From JBBROS01 sp965217935 (GTDB lineage Bacteria; Pseudomonadota; Alphaproteobacteria; Acetobacterales; Acetobacteraceae), in NCBI GenBank assembly GCA_965217935.1, contig OZ244581.1:1612001-1676000 (forward strand): a stretch of 64,000 nt of DNA, given 5' to 3'. Within the stretch, counting starts at the first letter, position 1, and each line of letters begins with the position of its first letter. The notes under the pieces were generated by a model. That model had not been told where the DNA came from. It did not search any database and saw only the letters and a program-made list of their open reading frames with translations. A program made the translations under genes and the position numbers. Positions 16,051 through 24,964 of the stretch are shown here, one piece after another.

Positions 16051-18365
16051 TGGCGGTCGAACGCTGCGCCGTGCTGGGCGCCGGGCTGATGGGCGCCGGC
16101 ATCGCCGCGCACCTGGCCAACGCCGGGTTGCCGGTGTTGCTGCTCGATATGCCGGCGAAGGAGGGGCCACGGAGCGCCGTGGCCGCCGCCGCGGTCGAGC
16201 GCATGAGGAAGGCCGAGCCGCAGCCGCTGATGACGCCCGACGCGGCCCGCCTCATCACCCTCGGCAACTTCGACGACGACCTGGGCAAGCTCGCCGACTG
16301 CGACTGGATCATCGAGGTCGTCCTTGAGGACCTCGGCGTCAAGCGGGCGCTGTACGACCGCGTGGACGCCGCGCGCAAGCCCGGCAGCATCGTTTCCAGC
16401 AACACCAGCACCATCCCGCTGCGCTCGCTGGCCAAGAAGCAGTCAGACGCGTTCAAGGCCGATTTCTGCATCACCCATTTCTTCAACCCGCCCCGCTACA
16501 TGCGCCTGCTGGAGCTGGTCGTCGGCCCCGACACCCGCCCCGAAGTCGCCCGCGAGCTGACCCGGCTCTGCGACGTGCGCCTCGGCAAGGGGGTCGTGCG
16601 CTGCAAGGACACGCCGGGCTTCATCGCCAACCGCATCGGCACGCACTGGATGACGGTCGCGGTCAACGAGGCCATCGAGCGCGGCATCGGCGTCGAGGAG
16701 GCGGACGCGGTGCATCGGCCGATGGGCGTACCGAAGACCGGCGTGTTCGGGCTGATCGACCTGATCGGGCTCGACCTGATGCCGCTGATCTCGAAATCGC
16801 TGCTGATGAGCCTGCCGGAGCAGGACGATTTCCGCCGCGTGCTGCGCCAGCAGCCGTTGATCGACCGCATGATCGCCGACGGCAGCATCGGGCGCAAGGG
16901 CAAGGGCGGGTTCTACCGCATGACCAAGAGCGGCGCCTCGCGGCTGCGCGAATCGATCGACCTGCGCACCGGCGACTACCGCGCGGCGACGACGCCGAAG
17001 GTCGAGGCGGCGGAGGCGGCGCGGCGGGACCTGACCGCGCTCGTCAAGCATGAGAGCGCGGCCGGGCAGTATGCCAAGGCGGTGCTGGTGCGGATGCTGA
17101 CCTATGCGGCGTCGCTGGTGCCGGCGATCGCCGAGGACGTGCCGTCGGTCGATCAGGCGATGCGGCTCGGCTATGCGTGGACGCACGGCCCGTTCGAGCT
17201 CATCGACCGGCTCGGGACGGATTGGCTCGCGTCGGAGGCGGCGGCGGCGGGCCTGGAGCCGCCCCCGCTGCTGAGGCAGGCCGCGGGGCGGACGTTCTAC
17301 CGCGTCGAGAACGGCGTCATGCAGTGCCTGACGACTGATGGCGAATACGCGGACGTGGCACGTCCCGAGGGCGTGCTGCTGCTGCAGGACGTGAAGCGGG
17401 CCGGCAAGCCGGTGTTGCGCAACGGCTCGGCGAGCGTGTGGGACATCGGCGACGGCGTGCTGTGCTTCGAGTTCACCAGCAAGATGAACTCGCTCGACCC
17501 GGATATCATGGCCCTGCTGGGCAAGGCCGTCGGACTGGCGGCGTCGAAGTATAAGGGCATGGTGGTCTATAACGAGGGCGAGAACTTCTCGGTGGGCGCC
17601 AATCTCGGCATCGCCATGTTCGCCGCCAACGTGGCGGCCTGGCCGGTGATCGAGCAGCAGGTCGCCGGCGGGCAGGCGGCGTATAAGGCGCTGAAATACG
17701 CGCCGGTGCCGGTGGTCGGCGCGCCGTCCGGCATGGCGCTCGGCGGCGGCTGCGAGATCCTGCTGCATTGCAGCGCGGTGCAAGCCCATGCCGAGACGTA
17801 TATGGGCCTGGTCGAGGTCGGCGTCGGCCTGCTGCCGGGCTGGGGCGGGTGCAAGGAGCTGCTGGCGCGGTGGCAATCAGAGCCGAAGTTGCCGCGCGGG
17901 CCGATGCCGGCGGTGGCCCGCGCGTTCGAGATCATCTCCACCGCGCAGGTCAGCAAGTCGGCGCTCCAGGCCCGGGGCCTCGGGTTCCTGCGCGCGACGG
18001 ACGGGATCACGATGAACAAGGACCGGCTGCTGTTCGACGCCAAGCAGCGCGTGCTGGCCCTGGCGCAGGACTACAAGCCGCCGCAGCCTGCCGAATACCG
18101 CCTGCCCGGGCCGGGCGGGCGCGTGGCGCTTGATCTGGCGGTGGACGGGTTTGCCGCCACCGGGCGGGCGACGCCGCATGACGTCGTGGTGTCCAAGGCG
18201 GTTGCCCGCGTGCTGACGGGCGGCGAGGCCGACCCGCTCGACGTGCTGAGCGAGGACGACATCACGGATCTGGAGCGCGGCGCCTTCATGGAACTGGTGC
18301 GCAACCCGGCGTCCCTGGCCCGGACCGAGCACATGCTCGCCACCGGCAAGCCGCTGCGCAATTAA
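16050..18365 (+). CDS. 3-hydroxyacyl-CoA dehydrogenase/enoyl-CoA hydratase
   Basis: A 771-residue bifunctional beta-oxidation enzyme. The N-terminal half is the NAD-dependent hydroxyacyl-CoA dehydrogenase (VLGAGLMGAGIAAHL at ~6, SSNTSTIPL, ITHFFNPPRYMRLLELV). The C-terminal third is a crotonase-fold hydratase (ENFSVGANLGI, then SGMALGGGCEILLHC). This dehydrogenase-first order is the reverse of FadB/FadJ and is common in alphaproteobacteria. It directly follows the thiolase, so a thiolase-dehydrogenase complex is plausible. The start is the ATG overlapping the thiolase stop. Confidence 0.92.
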   Translation: MAVERCAVLGAGLMGAGIAAHLANAGLPVLLLDMPAKEGPRSAVAAAAVERMRKAEPQPLMTPDAARLITLGNFDDDLGKLADCDWIIEVVLEDLGVKRALYDRVDAARKPGSIVSSNTSTIPLRSLAKKQSDAFKADFCITHFFNPPRYMRLLELVVGPDTRPEVARELTRLCDVRLGKGVVRCKDTPGFIANRIGTHWMTVAVNEAIERGIGVEEADAVHRPMGVPKTGVFGLIDLIGLDLMPLISKSLLMSLPEQDDFRRVLRQQPLIDRMIADGSIGRKGKGGFYRMTKSGASRLRESIDLRTGDYRAATTPKVEAAEAARRDLTALVKHESAAGQYAKAVLVRMLTYAASLVPAIAEDVPSVDQAMRLGYAWTHGPFELIDRLGTDWLASEAAAAGLEPPPLLRQAAGRTFYRVENGVMQCLTTDGEYADVARPEGVLLLQDVKRAGKPVLRNGSASVWDIGDGVLCFEFTSKMNSLDPDIMALLGKAVGLAASKYKGMVVYNEGENFSVGANLGIAMFAANVAAWPVIEQQVAGGQAAYKALKYAPVPVVGAPSGMALGGGCEILLHCSAVQAHAETYMGLVEVGVGLLPGWGGCKELLARWQSEPKLPRGPMPAVARAFEIISTAQVSKSALQARGLGFLRATDGITMNKDRLLFDAKQRVLALAQDYKPPQPAEYRLPGPGGRVALDLAVDGFAATGRATPHDVVVSKAVARVLTGGEADPLDVLSEDDITDLERGAFMELVRNPASLARTEHMLATGKPLRN

Positions 18366-18379
18366 GGAAGGAGCAAGAC

Positions 18380-20188
18380 ATGGCGACCTACACCGCCCCC
18401 GTTCGCGACATTCGGTTCGTGCTGCACGAGGTGCTGGACAGCAAGTCGGTGACTGCCCTGCCGGGCTACGAGGAGGCGACGCCGGAGCTGATGGATGCCG
18501 TGATCGGCGAGGCGGCGAAGCTGAGCGAGCAGGTGCTGTTCCCGCTCAACCTGTCGGGCGACGCCGAGGGCTGCGCCTACGAGAACGGCGTGGTCCGCAC
18601 CCCGAAAGGGTTCAAAGAGGCTTACCAGCAGTTGATCGAGGGCGGCTGGACCTCGCTCGCCTGCGACCCGGCTTATGGCGGCCAAGGCATGCCCATGCTG
18701 GTCAGCACGGTGTTCGAGGAAATGGCGTCCAGCGCCAACCTGGCGTTCGGCATGTATCCCGGCCTGTCGCACGGCGCCTACCGCGCGCTGCACGAGCATG
18801 GGTCGGACGAGCTGCGCGCCGCCTACCTGCCGCAGCTCGTCAACGGCACGTGGTCCGGCACGATGTGCCTGACGGAGCCGCAGTGCGGCACCGACCTCGG
18901 CTTAATCCGCACCAAGGCCGAACCGGCGGGCGACGGCAGCTACCGCATCACCGGCGCCAAGATCTTCATCAGCGCCGGCGAGCATGACCTGACGGAGAAC
19001 ATCGTCCATCTCGTGCTGGCCAAGCTGCCCGGCGCGCCATCGGGCACGAAAGGCATCAGCCTGTTCCTGGTGCCGAAGTTCCTGCCCGGCGCGGACGGCA
19101 AGCCGGGACCGCGCAACGGCGTCACGTGCGGCAGCATCGAGCATAAGATGGGCATCAAGGCGTCGGCCACCGCGGCATTGAACTTCGACGCGGCCCAGGG
19201 CTGGCTGGTCGGCCCCGAGAACGGCGGCATGAGGTGCATGTTCACGATGATGAACGCGGCGCGCCTGGGGGTCGCCATGCAGGGCCTCGGCGTCGCCGAG
19301 ACGGCCTATCAATCCGCCGCCGCCTACGCCAAGGACCGCCGCCAGGGCAAGTCGGTGGCGAGAAGCGACGCGCGCGATGCCAAGAGTTCGGAGGCGGGCG
19401 CCGACCCGATCATCGTCCACCCGGACGTGCGCCGGATGCTGCTGGAAGCGCGCTCGATGACCGAAGCGGGCCGGGCCTTGACCTATTGGGTCGGCATGGA
19501 GCTTGACCGCGCCGAGAAGCACCCCGACCCGGCGGTGCGTCAGGAAGCCGACGATCTCGTGGCGCTGCTGACCCCGATCGTGAAATCGGCGCTCTCCGAT
19601 CTCGGCTCCGAGGCGGCCAATACCGCGGTGCAGGTGCTGGGCGGGCACGGCTACGTGCACGAATGGGGCGTGGAGCAGCTCGTTCGCGACGCCCGGATCG
19701 CGCAAATCTACGAAGGCGCCAACGGCATCCAGGCGCTCGACCTGGTTGGCCGCAAGCTGGGGCAGGACGCGGGCCGGCTGTTGCGCCGGTTCTTCCATCC
19801 GGTCAGCGCGTGGCTTGAGGCCCATGCCGACGACAAGGAGCTGGCCGCCTTCGCAGCCCCGACGGCCAAGGCGTTCGGCCGGTTGCAGACCGCGACCATG
19901 ACGGTGGCGCAGCGCGGCCTGGTTCGGCCAGAGGAGGCGGCGGCGGCGGCGACGGACTACCTGAAGCTGTTCGCGCTGGTGGCGATGGCCTTCATGTGGT
20001 GCCGCATGGCGGAGACGGCGCAAAGCAAGCTGAAGCAGGGCGCGAACGGCGAGCAATCGTTCTACGAGACCAAGCTGGACGTCGGATTGTTTTTCATGGC
20101 GCGCGTGCTTCCCCGGCATTCGGCGCATTTCCAGGCCGTGATGGCTGGCGGCGAGACGCTGGGCCGGATGCGGGCGGAGGCGTTTTGA
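18380..20188 (+). CDS. Acyl-CoA dehydrogenase, long DmdC-like type
   Basis: A 602-residue FAD acyl-CoA dehydrogenase with the extra C-terminal domain found in the DmdC/long-form subfamily. Visible are MCLTEPQCGTDLG and KIFISAGEHDL in the middle domain, and the catalytic Glu in IYEGANGIQALDL (~450). Members oxidise acyl-CoA to 2-enoyl-CoA; DmdC itself acts on 3-methylmercaptopropionyl-CoA. With an acyl-CoA ligase, hydratase/dehydrogenase and thiolase in the same locus, general fatty acyl-CoA oxidation is more likely here than DMSP breakdown. A GGAAGGAG ribosome site precedes the ATG. Confidence 0.9.
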   Translation: MATYTAPVRDIRFVLHEVLDSKSVTALPGYEEATPELMDAVIGEAAKLSEQVLFPLNLSGDAEGCAYENGVVRTPKGFKEAYQQLIEGGWTSLACDPAYGGQGMPMLVSTVFEEMASSANLAFGMYPGLSHGAYRALHEHGSDELRAAYLPQLVNGTWSGTMCLTEPQCGTDLGLIRTKAEPAGDGSYRITGAKIFISAGEHDLTENIVHLVLAKLPGAPSGTKGISLFLVPKFLPGADGKPGPRNGVTCGSIEHKMGIKASATAALNFDAAQGWLVGPENGGMRCMFTMMNAARLGVAMQGLGVAETAYQSAAAYAKDRRQGKSVARSDARDAKSSEAGADPIIVHPDVRRMLLEARSMTEAGRALTYWVGMELDRAEKHPDPAVRQEADDLVALLTPIVKSALSDLGSEAANTAVQVLGGHGYVHEWGVEQLVRDARIAQIYEGANGIQALDLVGRKLGQDAGRLLRRFFHPVSAWLEAHADDKELAAFAAPTAKAFGRLQTATMTVAQRGLVRPEEAAAAATDYLKLFALVAMAFMWCRMAETAQSKLKQGANGEQSFYETKLDVGLFFMARVLPRHSAHFQAVMAGGETLGRMRAEAF

Positions 20189-20276
20189 CCTTGGCCCCGA
20201 TGTAAGCGCTCATTTGCGCTTTCGTCACGGGAATGGGCTCGCTATATTCGCGTGAACGGAACGAGGGGGAAACGTT

Positions 20277-21698
20277 ATGAACATCGACTGGAAAGCCGAG
20301 TTGACCCGGCCGGTGACGATCGGCCTGGCCGTGCTGGCGATCATCGGCTGGGTGGTCGCCTTCACGCAGATCGCGTCCAAATCGTCGCTTGAATCCAGCA
20401 CCTCGGCGCAGATCGCTCAGCTGACGACGGAGCGGCAGCAGGTCTCGGCCCGGCTTGCGGAGCAGCAGAAAGCCTCCGGCACGCTGGCTGACCTGCAGAA
20501 GAAATCCGCCGAGGCGACCGCGGCGGCCGAGACGGCAACGAAGGCGTCCTCGCAGGCCGCAGCCGAACTGGCCCAAACCAACACGGCGCTGGCGGACGCC
20601 AAGAGCCGCTTGACCGACGCGCAGACGCAGTTGACCTCAGCGACCGACGAGCTCGCGCAGAAGCAGACGGCCGCCGACGATGCCGACAAGAAGCTGGCCG
20701 AGCAGACCCAGGCGGCCGAGGCGGCGGGCAAGCAAGTCGACGACCGTCAGGCGGAGCTGGCCGACATCAGCAAGCGGATCGACCAAGCCCATGCCCAGGA
20801 AGCGCAGACCCGGCAGACCATCGCGCAACTGACGCAAGAGGCCGCGACCCGCTCCAGCGACATCACCAAGGCCGAGGACACGCTGCAGCAGACGCGAAAA
20901 GCCGCAACCGAGGCGCAGTCGCATTTGGCGGATGCCAAGACGCAGTTGGGCGGCCTGCAGACGCAGCGTTCGGATGCGGAACAGCAGTTGAAATCCGTGC
21001 AGCAGCAAGTGCCCGAGGCCCAGGCGGCGGCGGACGCGGCGCAGAAGCGCGTGGACGACGCCGCGGCGCAATTGACCGCGACAACCGACAAGGTGACGCA
21101 AGCCGGGCAGAAGCTGGCGACGCTGCAGCAGCAGGCCACTGAGGCGCAGAAATCAGCAGCGGACGCCCAGAAGCAGCTCGAGACGGAACGCAACCAGCTC
21201 GATCAGTTGGCGAAGCAGCGCGCCGCCGCGGCGGATGAGCTGAAGGCGCTGCAATCCCAGGCCGGGCAGTCCAAGGAGGCGCTGGCGGCGGCGGCGAAGC
21301 AGGTGGCCGACGCGAAGGAGCAGCTTGGCCAAGTGGAGTCGCGGCGGACCGCGGCCGAGGACCAGTTGAAGTCCCTGACCGGGCAGGTGGAGAGCGGCAA
21401 GAAGGACGCGGCGGCGATCGAGTCGCGGCTGGCCGATGCCCGGCAGCAGATGGACCAGACCACATCGCAGCGGACCGCGGCCGAGCAGCAACTCAACGCG
21501 CTGCAAGCCGACTTGCAGAGCGCCAAACAAGCCGCCGACGAAGCCGCGACCACGCGGGCATCGACGCAAAGCGATCTGCAAGCCGTGCAGCAGCAGCTTT
21601 CGCAGGCACGCAGCGACGTGGCCGACACCCAGGCCAAGTTGTCGGTCTTGCGCGAGCAGGTCCAGCAGCCGGCGTCAACGGACGCCGGCAAGCAGTAG
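20277..21698 (+). CDS. Membrane-anchored long coiled-coil protein, unknown function
   Basis: A 473-residue protein with one membrane segment near the N-terminus (about residues 13-33) and then continuous Ala/Gln/Glu/Lys-rich heptad sequence to the C-terminus, so a long periplasmic or cytoplasmic coiled coil is predicted. Internal repeats such as RTAAEDQLKSL and RTAAEQQLNAL show partial duplication. There are no catalytic motifs. An AGGGGGA ribosome site precedes the ATG. It is separated from the beta-oxidation operon by 88 bases and probably has its own promoter. I do not recognise a named family. Confidence 0.7.
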   Translation: MNIDWKAELTRPVTIGLAVLAIIGWVVAFTQIASKSSLESSTSAQIAQLTTERQQVSARLAEQQKASGTLADLQKKSAEATAAAETATKASSQAAAELAQTNTALADAKSRLTDAQTQLTSATDELAQKQTAADDADKKLAEQTQAAEAAGKQVDDRQAELADISKRIDQAHAQEAQTRQTIAQLTQEAATRSSDITKAEDTLQQTRKAATEAQSHLADAKTQLGGLQTQRSDAEQQLKSVQQQVPEAQAAADAAQKRVDDAAAQLTATTDKVTQAGQKLATLQQQATEAQKSAADAQKQLETERNQLDQLAKQRAAAADELKALQSQAGQSKEALAAAAKQVADAKEQLGQVESRRTAAEDQLKSLTGQVESGKKDAAAIESRLADARQQMDQTTSQRTAAEQQLNALQADLQSAKQAADEAATTRASTQSDLQAVQQQLSQARSDVADTQAKLSVLREQVQQPASTDAGKQ

Positions 21699-21905
21699 CC
21701 GGCATCCTATGCCTTGGCAGGCTTGGCGCGCGTGCCGCGCCGAGCCTTCCGACGCGAATGCGCGAATTTGGCTGCCGATGTCACGGAATGATTTGCCTTC
21801 GCGATGCCGTTGCGCTTGAAGGAGCAATGACAATCGTCGATGCGCGCCGCCGTTCGGCCCATCGGTTCGCTGGCTTGCGAGACAGTCGTTGACACCGGGC
21901 CACGC

Positions 21906-22997
21906 ATGAGGCGCCGAACCGAGGACCTGCTATTGGACGCGACAGAAATCTATCAGGAGCCGGCAAAGGCAACCTTCGGCGACTTGCGCAAGGTCGGCGC
22001 CCACCCCGACTACTGGTATCCCCTCGCCTGGTCGCGCGAGGTCAAGCCCGGCAAGGCGCTGGCGGCGACGTTCGCCGGCGATCCGATCGTGCTGGTCCGG
22101 GACAAGGCGGGCGCGGTGTTCGCCCTGGAGGACCGCTGCGCGCACCGGCAAGTCCCGCTCTCATGCGGCCTCGTCGAGGGCGGCGCGATCCGTTGCGGCT
22201 ATCACGGCTGGGCCTACGACCGCACCGGGCAATGCACTGACGTGCCCTACCTGGGCAAAGGTCGGCTGCCGAACGGCGTGCGCTCCTACCCGTGCCGCGA
22301 GGCCGGGGGACTGATCTTCGTGTTTCCCGGCGAGGCGGCGCTGGCCGGGGAGCGCGCTCTGCCCTCGCTCGGCTCGGTCGCTGACGCGCGCTACAAGACA
22401 AGGCGCTTCGGACGCGCGGTCGGCTGCCACTACACCTTCATGCACGAGAACCTGATGGACATGAACCATCAGTTCCTGCACCGGGCGCAGATGGGCCAGA
22501 TCAGGCCGCGCTATCTCGGGCGGCGGATGGGCGAGGATTGGCTCGAGATCGACTACACCTTCGCGCGGGCGGGCGGGGGCATGTCGTTGGGGGAGCGCGT
22601 CATCTTCGGCAGCACGCGGGTCGGCGGCTGGGCCAATAATCGCGACAAGATGATGATCCGCACGGAATATCCCTACCAGACGCTCAAGATCTGGGCCTCG
22701 GACGAGCTTCCGGTGATGGACCTCTGGATCGCCTACGTCCCGCTCGATGCCGGGCAGCGCTCGAACCGGACGTTCGGGCTGCTGTCGGTCCGGCGCCCGC
22801 GGATCCCGGGCTTGATCGAGGCGGTCTGGCCGTTCCTGGTGTTCTTCACCGAGCGGATTTTCGCCGAAGACCGCTCGATCGTGGAGATGGAGCAGGCCGC
22901 GCACGACAGCCAGGGCGAGGACCGCAACCAGGAAGTCTTCCCGCCGATCCTGGATCTTCGCAGCCTGTTGGCCAGTTGCGGGGTCGCGGCCGGCTGA
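21906..22997 (+). CDS. Rieske non-heme iron oxygenase, unknown substrate
   Basis: A Rieske oxygenase alpha-type protein of 363 residues from the chosen ATG. The [2Fe-2S] motif is Cys78-x-His80 (CAHRQVPLS) and Cys97-x2-His100 (CGYHGW). The catalytic iron motif is in ENLMDMNHQFLH. C-terminal sequence WIAYVPLD...FAEDRSIVEMEQ is conserved in uncharacterised family members. Two starts are possible: 21906 and an in-frame ATG at 21840; the Rieske fold begins well after either. No ferredoxin or reductase is adjacent. A truncated resolvase begins directly after its stop, so this gene marks the left edge of the scarred region. Confidence 0.8.
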   Translation: MRRRTEDLLLDATEIYQEPAKATFGDLRKVGAHPDYWYPLAWSREVKPGKALAATFAGDPIVLVRDKAGAVFALEDRCAHRQVPLSCGLVEGGAIRCGYHGWAYDRTGQCTDVPYLGKGRLPNGVRSYPCREAGGLIFVFPGEAALAGERALPSLGSVADARYKTRRFGRAVGCHYTFMHENLMDMNHQFLHRAQMGQIRPRYLGRRMGEDWLEIDYTFARAGGGMSLGERVIFGSTRVGGWANNRDKMMIRTEYPYQTLKIWASDELPVMDLWIAYVPLDAGQRSNRTFGLLSVRRPRIPGLIEAVWPFLVFFTERIFAEDRSIVEMEQAAHDSQGEDRNQEVFPPILDLRSLLASCGVAAG

Positions 22998-23027
22998 GGG
23001 CGGCGTCGGCCATAGCTGCGATAGCAC

Positions 23028-23287
23028 GCCGGCAGCGGGTCAAGGAGGGCATCGCCGCAGCGCGTGCCCGTGGGCGCAAGGGCGGGCACCCACGGCTCAT
23101 GACGCCAGAACGGCTGCGCTACGCCCAGCATCTGATGGCGGATCGCGAGCGCAGCATTCCAGCAATCTGCCGCGAGCTGGGCGACGTGCCCGCGAGCACG
23201 CTTTACCATTACGTCCACACCAACGGCACCCTGAAGGCGCCAGGCGTCGAACTGCTCCGGACGATAGGACAAACGGTTGATGGGTGA
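23028..23287 (+). pseudogene. 3' remnant of a Tn3-type serine resolvase
   Basis: The frame encodes RQRVKEGIAAARARGRKGG and then a C-terminal helix-turn-helix ending in STLYHYV, typical of the last third of Tn3-family resolvases. The catalytic serine domain is missing; homology starts right after the Rieske gene's stop. The remnant lies on the same strand as the Tn3 transposase remnant at 26.1-27.5 kb, and both probably derive from one transposon. The stop at 23285-23287 overlaps the AraC-family gene start. Confidence 0.75.
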
Positions 23288-24092
23288 GATCCTCAGCATC
23301 CTCAACTCGAACGGCGCCTACGCCACCGGCCCGCACGCACACCGGGAGTTCATGCTCCTGGTTCCCGAGCGCGGGATGCTGCGCTTCACCGACGAGGCCA
23401 ACAACTGGTCCACGACGCTGACTGAACGGCAGTTCCTGCTGGTGCCGCCGGCCTGGCCCCACTCGTCGGCGTCCCTGACCGGCAACCAGGGCCATGTCGC
23501 CTTCTACGTGGACCCGGACTACATGGGTCAGGCTCTGGGAGATCTTTCGGGCGAGGCCAGCCGGGTGCTGCGCGTGCCGACACTGGGCGTTTGGCACACC
23601 TCGGTTCCGCTGCACCACCTGCTGCTGGCCAAGAAGGAGCTGCGCCGCCCCCGCCCGTTCGTGGACCGCCGGCGCCAAGTGGCGCAGGCCGACCACCTGC
23701 TGTTGGTGGAGTGCCTGGCCATCTCGCTCAGCGAACCCAGCATCCGCCGGTCCTCCACCGAGCGGCACGGCGCGGCATTGGTGCGGGACGTCCGCGCCTA
23801 CCTCGCTGGCAACCTCGACCGGGCGCCTGACCTGGATGAGGTCGCGGCGACGTTCCACCTGTCGCGGCGCCACCTGACCCGCTTGTTCGCCCAGCACGCA
23901 GGCGGATCGATCCTGGTCTATGTGCAGCGACTGCGGATCGAGCGGGCCAAGCACCTGCTCCGGCACACTGGGCTGTCCGTGCTTGAGGTGGCCCACGCGG
24001 TCGGCCTCGACTCGCCGTCGCACCTGGCCGGGCTGTTCCGGCGCGAGACCGGCCTTTCCCCTGACGACTGGCGGCGTGCCGGCCAGCACTGA
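23280..24092 (+). CDS. AraC-family transcription regulator with cupin domain
   Basis: A 270-residue AraC regulator: N-terminal cupin-like sensor (residues ~10-95, with HAHREFMLLVPERG and FLLVPPAWPHSS) and a C-terminal AraC DNA-binding domain (~175-268, LDEVAATFHLSRRHLTRLF and LEVAHAVGLDSPSHLAGLF). The ATG at 23280 lies inside the end of the resolvase remnant, so the first residues may have been altered by that junction. It precedes transport and PhzF genes and probably regulated them before they were damaged. Confidence 0.85.
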   Translation: MGEILSILNSNGAYATGPHAHREFMLLVPERGMLRFTDEANNWSTTLTERQFLLVPPAWPHSSASLTGNQGHVAFYVDPDYMGQALGDLSGEASRVLRVPTLGVWHTSVPLHHLLLAKKELRRPRPFVDRRRQVAQADHLLLVECLAISLSEPSIRRSSTERHGAALVRDVRAYLAGNLDRAPDLDEVAATFHLSRRHLTRLFAQHAGGSILVYVQRLRIERAKHLLRHTGLSVLEVAHAVGLDSPSHLAGLFRRETGLSPDDWRRAGQH

Positions 24093-24236
24093 GCAGGGTG
24101 GGCCGGCGTGGGATCGTGGCCCGATCCCGCGCATCATCCGGCCCGATCCCGTGCGACCGCACCGCGCTCTTCGCCCATCCTGACCCTACTTCAGACCAAC
24201 GGGATTTCCGGGGTGAACCCGGGCAAAGAGGCGGGG

Positions 24237-24953
24237 ATGGGCGACAACGGGACAGAAGCGTTCATCCGCTTCACGGGTGTCCAAAAGAGCTTCCAGGCCG
24301 GGGGACGCCCCTTCGTCGCCGTGCGGGACGTTTCACTGGCCGTCGCGCGGGCCGAGGTCATCACGCTGGTCGGCCCGTCTGGCTGCGGCAAATCCACGCT
24401 GCTGAACATGACCGCAGGGCTCCCCGACCGCGACCTGAGCATCGTGCCGATCGGCGGCGGCCCCAATATGCTGGCCGCGTTCTCGCGGGGCATGATCGGC
24501 GGCTTCTCGCTGTCGCCGCCCACCATCACCACGGCCGAGAAGGCGGGCGGCTTCGTGCTGGTGGATGTGGCCAAGGGCGAGTACGAGCCGCTGGCCGGCT
24601 TCCTGTTCACGGCCATGATCTCGCGCGACGACTGGCTGGCCAAAAATCGCGGCACGGCGGAGAAGCTAGTCCGCACGCTGCGGCGCGGCGAGCAGGTGCT
24701 GCGGACCGACCCGGACCAGGCGCGCGAGGCCGTGCGGACCTTTTTCAGCCGGACCGACCCCGCCATCTTCGACGCGGCCTGGGCAGCCTCACTACCGTCC
24801 TACCCGTCCACGCCCCGGATCGAGGCGGCCGGCATCGAGAAGAACATGGCCTTCATGAACGCCGTCGAGGCCGAGCCGGTGCGCATCACCGCCGACCAGG
24901 TTTCCACCAACGCCATCGTCGATGCGGTCGCGCCGACCATGCCCAACAAGTAG
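24237..24953 (+). pseudogene. Chimera: ABC ATPase 5' end fused to solute-binding protein 3' end
   Basis: An intact 238-residue frame made of two unrelated parts. Residues 1-~62 are the start of a nitrate/sulfonate-type ABC ATPase, including Walker A GPSGCGKST (46-54) and LLNMTAGL. From ~residue 64 the sequence is the C-terminal half of an SsuA/THI5-like solute-binding protein (VPIGGGPNMLAAFSRG...FSLSPPT). The Q-loop, LSGGQ signature and Walker B of the ATPase, and the signal peptide of the binding protein, are missing. An in-frame deletion removing the middle of an importer operon is the simplest cause. The product is unlikely to transport anything. An AGAGG site precedes ATG 24237. Confidence 0.8.
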
Positions 24954-24964
24954 TGCAGGCAGCC

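Noticed and set aside
21707..21907. A 66-codon minus-strand frame with a basic C-terminus (SRRKARRGTRAKPAKA)
   Set aside because: The start region overlaps the Rieske gene start, no ribosome site is visible, and no homologue family was recognised; kept only as a weak possibility.
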